From positions 5,613,001-5,677,000 of the forward strand of contig NZ_CP092831.1 in assembly GCF_022531965.1 (NCBI RefSeq): a stretch of 64,000 nt of DNA. Reading direction: 5' to 3'. Both the position numbers and the translations under genes were made by a program. Below the pieces are notes generated by a model. It was given only the letters and a program-made list of their open reading frames with translations, was not told where the DNA came from and made no database searches. The stretch comes from Paenibacillus peoriae (GTDB taxonomy: Bacteria; Bacillota; Bacilli; Paenibacillales; Paenibacillaceae). Shown here piece after piece: positions 35,823-45,040 of the stretch. The first letter of the stretch is position 1. Each line of letters starts with the position of its first letter.

Positions 35823-36656
35823 TTACTGACGTTTGGCAATTCCGTATCGATCGGACAGCGCCTCCCCCAATATATTGAAGGCCATCACCACCACCAGAAT
35901 CATGACCCCCGGATAGATCATTAATTCCGGATGGCTGCGGATGTATCCCGTTCCCTCATGAATCATCGCTCCCCATTCGGGAGTCGGCGGTTGGATGCCC
36001 AAACCGAGGAACGACAACGCGGAAATATCCATGATCGCCCAGCCCATTTCCAGCGTACCAATGACCACAATCGGCCGCAGCACATTCGGAATAATATGCC
36101 GGCGGATAATGGCTCCTGAGGAGGACCCGCTGATCCTTGCGGCAGCTATAAAATTCCGTTCTTTCAGACTGACGACCATATTGCGGCACATTCTGGCATA
36201 ATACACCCACTGCACCATCATTAATGCAAGCAGCACCTGCATGAGGCCCGGTCCAAAAATACCGACAATGCCCAGCACAAGCACCAAATTCGGAAACGCC
36301 ATAATACCTTCACAAAACCGCATCAGCACACTATCGACCCAGCCGCCCACATAACCCGCAAGCGACCCGACCACAACGCCGATGCTAAGCGAGGACAGGA
36401 AAATTAAGGTTGCAAAGCCTAGCGAAATCCGTGCGCCATACAGCAACCGGGATAAATTGCACCGACCCAAATGATCGGTTCCCAACCAGTACTCTTTGGA
36501 AGGTCCCTCCAGCTTGTGCAGTAAACTGACTTTAACCGGATCATGGGGAGCCAGCCAAGGAGCTAGCGCCATAATAATAAAAAGAGCAGCCAGTACGACA
36601 GAGCAGACCACGATTACCTTTTGACCTTTGAACATTGTACGCAATCTTATCATCAC
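35823..36656 (-). CDS. NikC-like ABC permease, first importer
   Basis: A 277-residue DppC/NikC-type permease with an N-terminal span, the conserved WLAPHDPVKVSLLHKLEGPSKE-like opening, GTDHLGRCNLSRLLYGARIS, and about five more spans. The EAA loop region is ISGSSSGAIIRRHIIPNVL. A GTG start overlaps the NikB-like stop by 4 bp, so translation is coupled. Confidence 0.9.
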   Translation of the reverse strand: MMIRLRTMFKGQKVIVVCSVVLAALFIIMALAPWLAPHDPVKVSLLHKLEGPSKEYWLGTDHLGRCNLSRLLYGARISLGFATLIFLSSLSIGVVVGSLAGYVGGWVDSVLMRFCEGIMAFPNLVLVLGIVGIFGPGLMQVLLALMMVQWVYYARMCRNMVVSLKERNFIAAARISGSSSGAIIRRHIIPNVLRPIVVIGTLEMGWAIMDISALSFLGLGIQPPTPEWGAMIHEGTGYIRSHPELMIYPGVMILVVVMAFNILGEALSDRYGIAKRQ

Positions 36657-37597
36657 CGCTCTGCTCGTCCCTTCGATGAAATTCGGGGGTCCATATACAA
36701 ATGCACCAGATCAACGAGCAAATTGCATACGATGAACAGGCATGCCGCCAAAAACACATAGCATTGTATGACGGGAATATCCCGGTTAAAAATCGCCTCC
36801 ACAAAATAACGGCCAAACCCGGGCCATGAAAACACCTGCTCCACAATAATCGTTCCGGTCAAAAGTTTGCCCAGGTTCATACCCATACTTGTAATCAGTG
36901 GAGCAATGGCAATTTTCAGTACATGCTTGAGCATGATCACCCGCTCACGGAGTCCTCTAGTTCTGGCATACTGCACATACGTTTCCTGCAGCTGCTCCAA
37001 CACACTGGAACGCAGCAGGCGCGTATATAAAGCAATCAGAACCAGCGACAGGGTTAACGTGGGCAGCACCAGATGCTGCCACGTTCCTCGCCCCTCTACA
37101 GGGAGCCAATCCAATCGGACAGAGAAAAAGAAGATTAACAAATATCCCAGCCAGAACTGGGGAATAGACGCCCCAAAATATGAAATTCCTCGACTAAGCA
37201 TGTCAATCCAGCCATTTTTACGCATCGCTGCTAGCACGCCCAACGGGATACTCACTAGAATAGATAGCACCATACTGCTCACAGCCAATTCAAAAGTGGC
37301 GGGCAGCCGAACTTTGACCTCATCCCATACCGGCTTGTTGGTCAGATACGAAGTACCAAAGTCCAATTGACTGATTCTTTGAAGTGTATGCATATACTGC
37401 GTCAGCAAAGGCTGATCCAGCCCGAACTCATGTCTTTTCTGCTCCAGAATCTCTGGAGTAGGATAAATATGAGCAGCCGTCAAATAGGCCTCGGCCGGAT
37501 CAACTGGTGAAATATGAATCAGTGCAAAGGTAACGAGGGTGGCAAAGAGAACAATAGGAATGACCGCTACCATTCGCTTCCCGATATAGCTGATCAT
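36653..37597 (-). CDS. NikB-like ABC permease, first importer
   Basis: A 314-residue DppB/NikB-type permease with six spans. The opening MISYIGKRMVAVIPIVLFATLV and the VKVRLPATFELAVSS, FGASIPQFWLGYLL and EQVFSWPGFGRYFVEAIFNRD segments are family marks. AGGATAGGAGGACAACTC precedes the ATG. It forms the channel with the NikC-like subunit. Confidence 0.91.
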   Translation of the reverse strand: MISYIGKRMVAVIPIVLFATLVTFALIHISPVDPAEAYLTAAHIYPTPEILEQKRHEFGLDQPLLTQYMHTLQRISQLDFGTSYLTNKPVWDEVKVRLPATFELAVSSMVLSILVSIPLGVLAAMRKNGWIDMLSRGISYFGASIPQFWLGYLLIFFFSVRLDWLPVEGRGTWQHLVLPTLTLSLVLIALYTRLLRSSVLEQLQETYVQYARTRGLRERVIMLKHVLKIAIAPLITSMGMNLGKLLTGTIIVEQVFSWPGFGRYFVEAIFNRDIPVIQCYVFLAACLFIVCNLLVDLVHLYMDPRISSKGRAER

Positions 37598-37643
37598 GAG
37601 TTGTCCTCCTATCCTGTAAACGAACGTTACCCTTCGGTTTTAA

Positions 37644-39272
37644 CTACTTCCCGATTTCAAGCCCACCAAACGGATTTTCATCCCGGTTGGCCGGGAATAC
37701 AAAGTTCGTAATCTTTTTCTGATACACTGCCGTTTTCTTAATATACGAAATAGGCACAATGGCAGATTGCTCCTGAAGCGTCTTCAGAATCGAAGCATAC
37801 AGCTCTTGGCGCTTGGTTTCATCTGTCGATGAGAGCGCCTCGTGTACTTGCTGATCCAGATCTTTCTTCATCGGAAGGGCGCTCAGCGTCTCGGAAATTC
37901 CGAAGCTCTTCTTGGCAATGACGTTAATAAAGGAATGCGGATCATAAGGCGCACCGTAGTTATACCAGAAGTACAGATCAAACTGATTGGATCTAAGGCG
38001 CTTAACTTGAACCGTCAGCTCCAGTCCGGTCAGGTTCACTTTGACACCCAGTTCTCCCCATTCGGCCTGAATGGTTTCAGCCATCGCCTTTTGGATTGGA
38101 TCGGTTTTATCAAAAATCAGCTCAAAATCCAGCTGTTGTCCGTCTTTTTCCCGTACTGTACCGCCTGCGGGCAGCTTCCAGCCAGCCTCATCCAGCAACA
38201 CTTTGGATTTTTCCACATCATAGCCAACAGGCTGTAGGTTTACATTCGTATACGGATAGTTTTTGGATAAAACCGTATCCGCTTTTTCCTCCAGCCCTGA
38301 AGTCACACCTTCCACCATTGCCTGCTTGTTAAAGCCATGCTGGAGGGCCAGACGTACCCGAAGGTCTGCCAGCTTGGGATTGGACGAGTTGAGCAACAGA
38401 CTTCTTGTTCCGACAGGCTCGGACAGCGTGGTAACATACTGATTCGTGTCGCGAAGCTGTTTGAAGGCATCCAGACTAATGACACCCTCTCCATAAATCA
38501 GATCCAGGTCGCCTTTTTCAAAGGCCATCACACGGGTTTCGCCATCGGGAATGATTTTTACCGTAATTTTATCTACCTTCGGTGCAGTACCCCAATAATT
38601 CGGATTACGCTTAAAGGTTGCATACTCATCTTGCTTGTATTCATCCAGCATCCAAGGCCCTGTACCTACAGGTTTCTTGATTCCTTTGGACGTATCTCCA
38701 TCATCCGGGAACCCGGCTTCACCCAGAAAACGGAACGGGCGAACGACAGACAAATCCTGAAGCACTGGGTAGTATGGCTCTTTGAGCGTCATTCGGAAGG
38801 TGCTGTCATCTACAGCTTCAGTTTTGTCGAGAACGCCTACTATACCAAGCCAGCTGTGCGTTTTCTCATTTTTCATGATAGCGTCAAAGTTCTTTTTGAC
38901 AATGGCCGCATTAAATAGCGTCCCATCCGAAAATTTCACACCTTTGCGCAGCTTAAACGTATATGTCTTACCGTCCTTGGAAATAGTCCAGGATTCAGCC
39001 AAAGCAGGCTCCAGCTTGCCTCCTTGCTTGTAGCTGACTAACGGCTCATAAACCATGGATTGTGCAAAAAGTTGGGAAGGATTGTATACATGAGGATTCA
39101 TCGTACCAATGTCACGCGGCCACGATAGCGTGATCGACTTTTCATTGGCAGCTCCGTCAGTAGAGGTGGATGCAGGTATGTTCTCCTGCTTTGCGCAGCC
39201 CAAAACAACGGATAATAAGAGGAGCGCCACCAACATAAGGGTAGCAGTCTTGCGGTGTCGAACGGACATCAA
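37644..39272 (-). CDS. NikA-like substrate-binding lipoprotein, first importer
   Basis: A 542-residue SBP_bac_5 lipoprotein with a lipobox (LLLSVVLGC). NikA/CntA-like features include SITLSWPRDIGTMNPHVYNP near the N-terminus, GTGPWMLDEYKQDEYATFKR and the RVRLALQHGFNKQAMVEGV stretch. NikA-type proteins bind chelated metals (nickel, zinc or cobalt with histidine or opine metallophores). The Fur-type operator over its promoter supports metal uptake rather than peptide uptake. An ATG three bases inside (39269) may be the true start. Confidence 0.87.
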   Translation of the reverse strand: MMSVRHRKTATLMLVALLLLSVVLGCAKQENIPASTSTDGAANEKSITLSWPRDIGTMNPHVYNPSQLFAQSMVYEPLVSYKQGGKLEPALAESWTISKDGKTYTFKLRKGVKFSDGTLFNAAIVKKNFDAIMKNEKTHSWLGIVGVLDKTEAVDDSTFRMTLKEPYYPVLQDLSVVRPFRFLGEAGFPDDGDTSKGIKKPVGTGPWMLDEYKQDEYATFKRNPNYWGTAPKVDKITVKIIPDGETRVMAFEKGDLDLIYGEGVISLDAFKQLRDTNQYVTTLSEPVGTRSLLLNSSNPKLADLRVRLALQHGFNKQAMVEGVTSGLEEKADTVLSKNYPYTNVNLQPVGYDVEKSKVLLDEAGWKLPAGGTVREKDGQQLDFELIFDKTDPIQKAMAETIQAEWGELGVKVNLTGLELTVQVKRLRSNQFDLYFWYNYGAPYDPHSFINVIAKKSFGISETLSALPMKKDLDQQVHEALSSTDETKRQELYASILKTLQEQSAIVPISYIKKTAVYQKKITNFVFPANRDENPFGGLEIGK

Positions 39273-39296
39273 TGTATTTCCCCTTTTCTATATATG

Positions 39297-39317
39297 TGAT
39301 AATGATTATCATAATCA
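39297..39317. promoter_or_regulatory. Two overlapping Fur-type boxes
   Basis: TGATAATGATTATCA (39297-39311) is a perfect 7-1-7 Fur-family box, and TGATTATCATAATCA (39303-39317) overlaps it. They lie directly downstream of the predicted -10 box, over the transcription start, as expected for repression by Fur, or possibly Zur/PerR which use related sites. Confidence 0.85.
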
Positions 39318-39322
39318 TATTT

Positions 39323-39351
39323 AGAATAGGTATCACGCTCAATTTTGTCAA
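39323..39351 (-). promoter_or_regulatory. Promoter of the first NikABCDE-like operon
   Basis: Minus strand: perfect TTGACA (39346-39351), 17 bp, TATTCT (39323-39328), followed at once by the Fur-type boxes. Confidence 0.7.
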
Positions 39352-39398
39352 CACTATTCGACAAGCAACCCTCTTATTTCTTTTGAATTTGTAGAATG

Positions 39399-39416
39399 AG
39401 GATTTTGAAAAATCCT
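39399..39416. repeat. Dispersed palindrome, copy 1
   Basis: AGGATTTTGAAAAATCCT lies 12 bp past the stop of the second NikE-like gene. Near-identical 18-bp palindromes occur at 47602-47619 and 61573-61590. Confidence 0.6.
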
Positions 39417-39427
39417 AAACTTATGGC

Positions 39428-40204
39428 TTAATTCGCCAACGCTTGAAACAGAGTACGCGTGTACTCATGCTGTAACAAATCTTCATCCCAGTCCTTAAAT
39501 ATTTCCACGATCTCCCCCTGAACCATGACGGCAACCCGATCACAAAATGAACGAGTAGATTGGAGATCATGAGTGATAAATAGGTAGGACAACTGATGTT
39601 TCTGCTGCATTCTCTTAAGCATGCCCAGCACGGAAAACTGCGTTGTCGTATCCAGATTGGCGATCGATTCATCGAACAAGATTATATTCGGCTCCACCGC
39701 CAACGCTCGGGCAATACACACCCGCTGTTTTTGCCCGCCACTCAGCTGCGCTGGGTATTTTTCCAGACTGTCAGCCTCTAATCCTACCGATTCCAATAGA
39801 GACAGACAAATATCCAGCGCCTGCGCTTTTCGCTCAGGGAAATAGTTGTGGATTGGCTCCATTAAAATATCTCGAATGGTCATACGGGGATGCAGCGAGG
39901 ATGACGAATCCTGTACAACCAACTGGATTCGCTTGTACAGCTGAACACCCTTCATCTTTCCGGTGTGAATGGGCTGTTCATCCAGCCAAATCTCTCCTGA
40001 GGTCAACGACTCCAGCCCCAGAATACATTGTGCCAGCGTGCTTTTGCCACTTCCACTTTCTCCAACCAGTCCAAGACATTCTCCTTGTCGTAGCTCCAGA
40101 CTCACCTTCTTCAAGGCCTGTTCGCTATCTTGCGTGCTGAACCAACCTTTTCTCCGTTTGCGGACAGGGTATGCTTTGGTCACATTCTTCAATTCCAGCA
40201 TCAC
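39428..40204 (-). CDS. NikE-like ABC ATPase, second importer
   Basis: A 258-residue OppF/NikE-type ATPase: Walker A GESGSGKST, Q-loop region LVVQDSSSSLHPRMTIRD, signature LSGGQKQR, Walker B IILFDESIANLD. The Walker B-D-loop SIANLD differs from the usual SALD. GTG at 40204 overlaps the NikD-like stop; the ATG at 40201 is the alternative start. It is the last gene of the cobalamin-riboswitch operon. Confidence 0.9.
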   Translation of the reverse strand: MMLELKNVTKAYPVRKRRKGWFSTQDSEQALKKVSLELRQGECLGLVGESGSGKSTLAQCILGLESLTSGEIWLDEQPIHTGKMKGVQLYKRIQLVVQDSSSSLHPRMTIRDILMEPIHNYFPERKAQALDICLSLLESVGLEADSLEKYPAQLSGGQKQRVCIARALAVEPNIILFDESIANLDTTTQFSVLGMLKRMQQKHQLSYLFITHDLQSTRSFCDRVAVMVQGEIVEIFKDWDEDLLQHEYTRTLFQALAN

Positions 40205-41118
40205 TGGTGCATCCTTCCTTCCGGGCTCATCTCCAACACTCGATCTGCTATACGGCTCATACCCTGGCGATCATGTGAGATCAACAATATGGTGAGATCA
40301 AAGTCTTCTCTCAACTGTTGCAGCAATGCCAACACCTTGTCGCGGTTGATCACATCCAGCGCCGTAGTCGGCTCGTCGGCAATAAAGAGGCTCGGACCGG
40401 AGCTTAGCATGGCAGCCAGCAGCACCCTTTGACACATGCCTCCACTTAGTTCAAAAGGATATGACGACAAAGTATGCTCAGGATCTGCAAACCCTACCTT
40501 GCAGAGCAGAGAGCGCAAATAGGCCTCCCGCACTGGAGTAGCGCCTCCTCTGGCTATTTCAGAGGCACGGCTCAGCACCTGCCGCATCCGTGACAGCACG
40601 CTCAGTGGATGGACTTGCTGTGATGCAGTGTGGGATGGGGTAGCATCAGCGTGCCCCGGCTCCATCTGGTCGTGCGGCATCCAACGCCGCCCGTGCAGTC
40701 TAAGCGTGTCCATCAGCTGGGCGCGGACAGTCCGGATCGGATTCAACCCGCTCAGCGATTGTTGAATGAGCAGGGCAATATCCTCTCGGCGCAGCCTTTG
40801 CCAGCGCCGTTCCTGGAACGGGAGAATGTCTTCCCCGTTATAGTAGATACGCCCATGCGTAACACCGATACCTGGCTCCAGCATGCCTGCGATTGCGTGA
40901 GCGGTCAGGCTCTTGCCGCATCCGCTCGGTCCAGTCAGGGCCACAATCTCCCCTGAATATATGGAAAAGCTCACATCACGCAGCAGTGGTTTGCTCCCAC
41001 TTCTGCTTGCTCCTGCGCCTGTGCGGCAGATTTCCAAATGTTCCACGTGTAACAACGGTTTTCGCCCTGCCACTTGTTCTATCGTATCCTTGCCCCCAAG
41101 GGCTGTTTGATCCTCCAC
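40201..41118 (-). CDS. NikD-like ABC ATPase with an internal insertion, second importer
   Basis: A 305-residue DppD/NikD-type ATPase: Walker A GPSGCGKS, Q-loop IALLIQQSLSGLNPIRTVR, signature LSGGMCQR, Walker B LFIADEPTTALD. About 40 extra residues with low complexity (MPHDQMEPGHADATPSHTAS and onward) sit between the Q-loop and the signature. The frame opens with a GTG that overlaps the NikC-like stop by one base but has no ribosome site; the true start may lie slightly downstream. Confidence 0.85.
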   Translation of the reverse strand: MEDQTALGGKDTIEQVAGRKPLLHVEHLEICRTGAGASRSGSKPLLRDVSFSIYSGEIVALTGPSGCGKSLTAHAIAGMLEPGIGVTHGRIYYNGEDILPFQERRWQRLRREDIALLIQQSLSGLNPIRTVRAQLMDTLRLHGRRWMPHDQMEPGHADATPSHTASQQVHPLSVLSRMRQVLSRASEIARGGATPVREAYLRSLLCKVGFADPEHTLSSYPFELSGGMCQRVLLAAMLSSGPSLFIADEPTTALDVINRDKVLALLQQLREDFDLTILLISHDRQGMSRIADRVLEMSPEGRMHQ

Positions 41119-41933
41119 TATTTGGCCGCCCCCTTTTCCGAAAAGCGGTCGCCCAAAAGCTGGCAGGCAAGTACGAATAGCATAATCGCCAAGCCCGGGA
41201 AAATCATGACGTGCGGAGCCACCTGAAAATATGAGGTGGCATCATGCAGCATCACGCCCCACTCTGGCTTGGGCGGCTGTACACCCAGTCCAAGAAAGGA
41301 CAGCCCAGCGATCATCAGCACCACGCGTCCGATATCCCATACCGCATAAACCAACAATTGCGGCAACGCTTGTGGCAATACATAACGGCTCAGTATACGT
41401 ACGTGTGAATTGCCGGATAAACGGGCATACCGAACGTAGTCCTCCTGACAAGCTTTTTGAACCAGACTACGGATATATCGGACATAGCCCGCCCACCGTA
41501 CCGCAATAATGGCAAGGGTCATGTTAACAAAACCCGGACCCAAAATACCGACAATTGCCACTGTTAAAATAATATCAGGAAAAGCCAGTACGCCGTCGAT
41601 TCCTCGCATAACCAGCTGGTCCACGCGTCCGCGCACATAACCAATAAGCAACCCTATAGGCAGACTGAAGCACAGCGTAGCTACAGTAATTGCACATGCG
41701 ATTAGCACGCTCGTCCGAATCCCGTAAATGAGCCGTGATAGCACATCCCGGCCCAGATGATCCGTACCGAAAGGATATTTCCGGCTGGGTGGTGCCAGAC
41801 GGTTCAAAAGGTCCACTTGGAGAGGATCGTGAGGAGCGACCCATGGAGCCAATAACCCAAGCAGCACGATCAGACCAAACAGTACGCCTCCTGCCAGCAA
41901 GCTCCCTTGAAAGGAAAGCCGTATCTTTTTCAT
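41118..41933 (-). CDS. NikC-like ABC permease, second importer
   Basis: The ATG at 41933 with AAGGGGGAAGCTGAAA before it is chosen; the frame is open further upstream, overlapping the NikB-like gene, but that part has no family resemblance. The ~271-residue permease has LLAPWVAPHDPLQVDLLNRL, FGTDHLGRDVLSRLIYGIRT and the EAA loop LSGNSHVRILSRYVLPQAL. It lies 14 bp after the NikB-like gene. Confidence 0.9.
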   Translation of the reverse strand: MKKIRLSFQGSLLAGGVLFGLIVLLGLLAPWVAPHDPLQVDLLNRLAPPSRKYPFGTDHLGRDVLSRLIYGIRTSVLIACAITVATLCFSLPIGLLIGYVRGRVDQLVMRGIDGVLAFPDIILTVAIVGILGPGFVNMTLAIIAVRWAGYVRYIRSLVQKACQEDYVRYARLSGNSHVRILSRYVLPQALPQLLVYAVWDIGRVVLMIAGLSFLGLGVQPPKPEWGVMLHDATSYFQVAPHVMIFPGLAIMLFVLACQLLGDRFSEKGAAK

Positions 41934-41947
41934 TTTCAGCTTCCCCC

Positions 41948-42877
41948 TTAACGCAAACGCAGCCTCGGATCTATCGCCGTCTGGACCACATCCACCAAAC
42001 ACTGAACTCCTACAATTAAAAATACGGCAAAAATAACATACCCCTGAATCACCGGATAATCTCGCTGTGTAATCGCATCTATAAAATACTTGCCCAACCC
42101 CGGCCATGAAAAAATGGTCTCTACAATCACATTACCTGCCAGCATAAATGATAGATTGGTACCTAGCAGTGTAATTATAGGCAGAACCGCATGCCTAAAT
42201 ATCTCAAAAAACAAGATATGCATACGGGAAAAGCCTCGAGCCTTCGCTGCTTTCACAAAATTCCGGTCACCCAGCTCCAGCATTTGAGCGCGCAGTACGC
42301 GTGCTTGCACAGCTCCCAAACCTGCGCCAAGAGTCAGCGCTGGGAGCACTAGATGTGTCCAGTCCTCCCTTCCCATGGATGGGAGCCAGCCCAAGCGAAC
42401 GGAGAATAGATAGATCAACAGAAAACCAAACCAAAAAGAGGGGATCGACGATCCCAGCAGGGCGAACAGCCTGCCCAGACGATCCAGTGGGCCGCTGATT
42501 TTCAGCGAGGCAGCCAGCCCCAGCCCCAGCGTAAGCACCGTCATGACGGCGAAGCCCGCAGCAGCTAGCTCCACAGTAGCAGGAAGTCTGTTCCACAGTT
42601 CGGCTAGCACCGACTCCTTGGATACATACGAAGTGCCCCAATGCCCTGTGAACACATCCCGCAGCCAGTTCACATATTGAATATGAAGCGGTTCGTTTAA
42701 GCCCAGTTCCTTTCGTAGCGTCGTCAACGCCTCCTCAGAGGCAGGGATATTATGCGCGGTGAGCAAAATGGTAGCAGGGTCTCCAGGGGCCAGCCGCATC
42801 AGTACAAAAGTCAGCGTGGATACAACGAATACAATAATGAGCAGCTGCGCCACACGTTCCAGTATAAAACGAATCAT
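41948..42877 (-). CDS. NikB-like ABC permease, second importer
   Basis: A 309-residue DppB/NikB-type permease with six spans, starting MIRFILERVAQLLIIVFVVS. It contains WNRLPATVELAAAGF, GSSIPSFWFGFLLIY and ETIFSWPGLGKYFIDAITQRD. It is only 15 bp after the binding-protein gene. Confidence 0.91.
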   Translation of the reverse strand: MIRFILERVAQLLIIVFVVSTLTFVLMRLAPGDPATILLTAHNIPASEEALTTLRKELGLNEPLHIQYVNWLRDVFTGHWGTSYVSKESVLAELWNRLPATVELAAAGFAVMTVLTLGLGLAASLKISGPLDRLGRLFALLGSSIPSFWFGFLLIYLFSVRLGWLPSMGREDWTHLVLPALTLGAGLGAVQARVLRAQMLELGDRNFVKAAKARGFSRMHILFFEIFRHAVLPIITLLGTNLSFMLAGNVIVETIFSWPGLGKYFIDAITQRDYPVIQGYVIFAVFLIVGVQCLVDVVQTAIDPRLRLR

Positions 42878-42892
42878 AGGATACGCAGCTCG

Positions 42893-44473
42893 TTATTCCG
42901 CAATATCGGATTGCGCTGTAATGTAGTAATACTCGATCGGATGGGGTGTAAAACCCTCCACCCCTTTTTTCACACCAAACACATTATCAGGATGCACAAT
43001 GAACGACTGTGGCAAATCCGTATTGATGATATCCAGCGCTTGTAGTGTCATGGCATTACGCTGCGCTGTATCCTTCGCCAACTTTAAGCTGTTCAGAATA
43101 CTCTCTAGCGGTTTGGAACTATAACGGCTTACATTGGCTTCGCTTTTCGAAGAATAAAACATGTCCATAAAATATTGCGGCTCTCCTGTATGAGCAGTAA
43201 GCATGCTGTACATAGCAAAATCCCAATCATTTTTGGTCAACGCCTCGTCGATATTTTCCACCTTGCGAATCTTGACCTGGATTCCCTCTTTCAGCAATTG
43301 GCTTTGGATGACCTCAGCCATAACAGAGAGTTCCGGACGCTGAGGGAAAGTCAGCAGCGTAACCTCGAACGGCTTGCCTTGCTTAGTCCATGTCCCTTGG
43401 GCGTCCTTTTGCCAGCCATCCTTTGTTAACAACTGCCCCGCCGTTCCGTCCAGCGCTTTACGTTCAATTTTACCGAAGGGAAGAATGCTCGGGAACGGAC
43501 TGCTTGCTTCCGTACTGAAGCCCCTCATGACGGCGCTCACAATCGATGCGCGTGGAATCAGGCTGTCCACCACCTTACGGTTCGCCGCATCCTTGAATAC
43601 TGGCGATTCCATATTGTACACGATCATATGGGTGCGCAAGGACGGAGCCGACAGCACTTGTAGCCTGTCGTTCTTTTTCAGTACCTCTGCGTTATCAACC
43701 GGAATATCCGTCGCTACATCCACCTCGCCGGATTGCAGCGCCATCAGGCGCGAATTCCCGTCCGTAATGAACTTCATCGTCGCTTCAGCCAATCGTGCCT
43801 TCTCGCCCCAATATCCGTCATAACGCTCTACGACCAAGGATTGGTCCTTGTTGAACGCTTTGATTTTAAAGGCGCCTGTCATCGCTGGGTAACTCTGCTC
43901 ATCTTTCATTGATGCCACATCCAGTACAATCGTCGATGGATCAGCTAGATTGGACACCAACGCCGCATTTGGCTGGTTTGTCGTGATCTTCAAGGCCAGC
44001 GGGCCGCTTACATCAATGGACTTCACATTCAGTAAATCCTTCGCCAGATGGCTTTTCTCAATAGAGCGTAACAAAGACGCTTTTACACTTGCTGCACCCA
44101 TACTTTTTCCATTATGAAAAGTGACTTTATCCTGCAAGCTGAACGTCCAAACTGTAGGGCTATCCTGCTTCCACTCCTTTGCCAGCCAAGCCACAGGCTC
44201 CAGCTTTTCATTCAAACGTACCAGTGTCTCACCTGCACCGGATCGCATCACATCCCAGCTATTATCTCCATGCGGGTCAACGCCTGACGGTTTCCATGTA
44301 TACGCCATTACCAGCTTTTTATCTGTCGCTGTTTGTTGTGCTGACGCGTTCTCACCCTTGCCGGAGCTATCCGACGTCCTATTGCTGGCACATCCCGAAA
44401 GAGCCATAACTGCCAGCAGCAGCATCACCCCTGTACATATCAACCATGAACGCCTGCTACGATTGCTAATCAT
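42893..44473 (-). CDS. NikA-like substrate-binding lipoprotein, second importer (probably cobalt)
   Basis: A 526-residue SBP_bac_5 lipoprotein with a lipobox (VMALSGC). LVMAYTWKPSGVDPHGDNSW near the N-terminus and MTGAFKIKAFNKDQSLVVER are NikA-like features. The gene is preceded by a cobalamin riboswitch with a terminator platform. Since B12 represses it, the transported metal is most simply cobalt, in ionic or chelated form; nickel cross-transport is possible. AGGGGGATTCATCGA precedes the ATG. Confidence 0.87.
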   Translation of the reverse strand: MISNRSRRSWLICTGVMLLLAVMALSGCASNRTSDSSGKGENASAQQTATDKKLVMAYTWKPSGVDPHGDNSWDVMRSGAGETLVRLNEKLEPVAWLAKEWKQDSPTVWTFSLQDKVTFHNGKSMGAASVKASLLRSIEKSHLAKDLLNVKSIDVSGPLALKITTNQPNAALVSNLADPSTIVLDVASMKDEQSYPAMTGAFKIKAFNKDQSLVVERYDGYWGEKARLAEATMKFITDGNSRLMALQSGEVDVATDIPVDNAEVLKKNDRLQVLSAPSLRTHMIVYNMESPVFKDAANRKVVDSLIPRASIVSAVMRGFSTEASSPFPSILPFGKIERKALDGTAGQLLTKDGWQKDAQGTWTKQGKPFEVTLLTFPQRPELSVMAEVIQSQLLKEGIQVKIRKVENIDEALTKNDWDFAMYSMLTAHTGEPQYFMDMFYSSKSEANVSRYSSKPLESILNSLKLAKDTAQRNAMTLQALDIINTDLPQSFIVHPDNVFGVKKGVEGFTPHPIEYYYITAQSDIAE

Positions 44474-44526
44474 TCGATGAATCCCCCTCTATCTTGTAAA
44501 ACCGCATAAAACTAACGCAAAACGCG

Positions 44527-44567
44527 AAAAAAGCATTCCAGACCACTTAATTAGCAGTCAGAAATGC
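44527..44567 (-). terminator. Terminator of the cobalamin riboswitch expression platform
   Basis: On the minus strand an imperfect stem (GCATTTCTGACT with TGGTCTGGAATGC) is followed by six T residues, between the aptamer and the NikA-like gene. It fits transcriptional OFF control by B12. Confidence 0.7.
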
Positions 44568-44699
44568 CTTCAATATAAAATGTCAGAACTCACCTCGAAG
44601 CCAACTCCAAAAACATAGAAGGGATCAGATCGGTTTCAGACATTCCGTATGCAGCACGCCTAACCACCTCCCCAGCATCCCGTGGGTCTGACAGTGATG

Positions 44700-44880
44700 T
44701 CAAAACAGGCAGGTCTCCTGACTCCAAGCGTATCTTTCAGGCCTTCCCGGTTCTTCACAATTCCAGTGGCTGTTCTGAAAGCTCCAGCAGTATCCTGCTG
44801 ATGCCTGTATACAGTGGCGGGCCCGTGTCGGAATCAACCGAACTTCCCTTTTAAGTGAACATGCTCAACAACTATGTACA
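44700..44880 (-). ncRNA. Cobalamin (B12) riboswitch
   Basis: The minus strand carries the canonical B12 box AGTCAGGAGACCTGCCTG (44706-44723), GGGAAGGCC, GCCACTG at about 44812-44818 and AAAAGGGAAG at the 5' side (about 44843-44852), in the order of the cobalamin aptamer. It precedes the second NikABCDE-like operon. The exact 5' limit of the aptamer is approximate. Confidence 0.92.
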
Positions 44881-44954
44881 TCGTCTCTACGAAACCCCAT
44901 ACATAGAGTTGTCCGGCTCACACCTGTTTTCTTCCTTTATTTCTTTTCATTACG

Positions 44955-44983
44955 ATCTTATTTTGTTGTCACAGGCTTGTCAA
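44955..44983 (-). promoter_or_regulatory. Promoter upstream of the cobalamin riboswitch
   Basis: Minus strand: perfect TTGACA (44978-44983), 17 bp, TAAGAT (44955-44960). Transcripts would start about 70 nt before the aptamer core. Confidence 0.6.
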
Positions 44984-45040
44984 TAAAGGCTGCACAATAA
45001 TTTAAATTTGAACGATAAGGTAGAAACAAGACATAACCTC

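Noticed and set aside
34130..44473. Oligopeptide (Opp/Dpp) importers
   Set aside because: Sequence families overlap, but the B12 riboswitch and Fur-type boxes favour metal uptake; peptide transport is kept only as an alternative.
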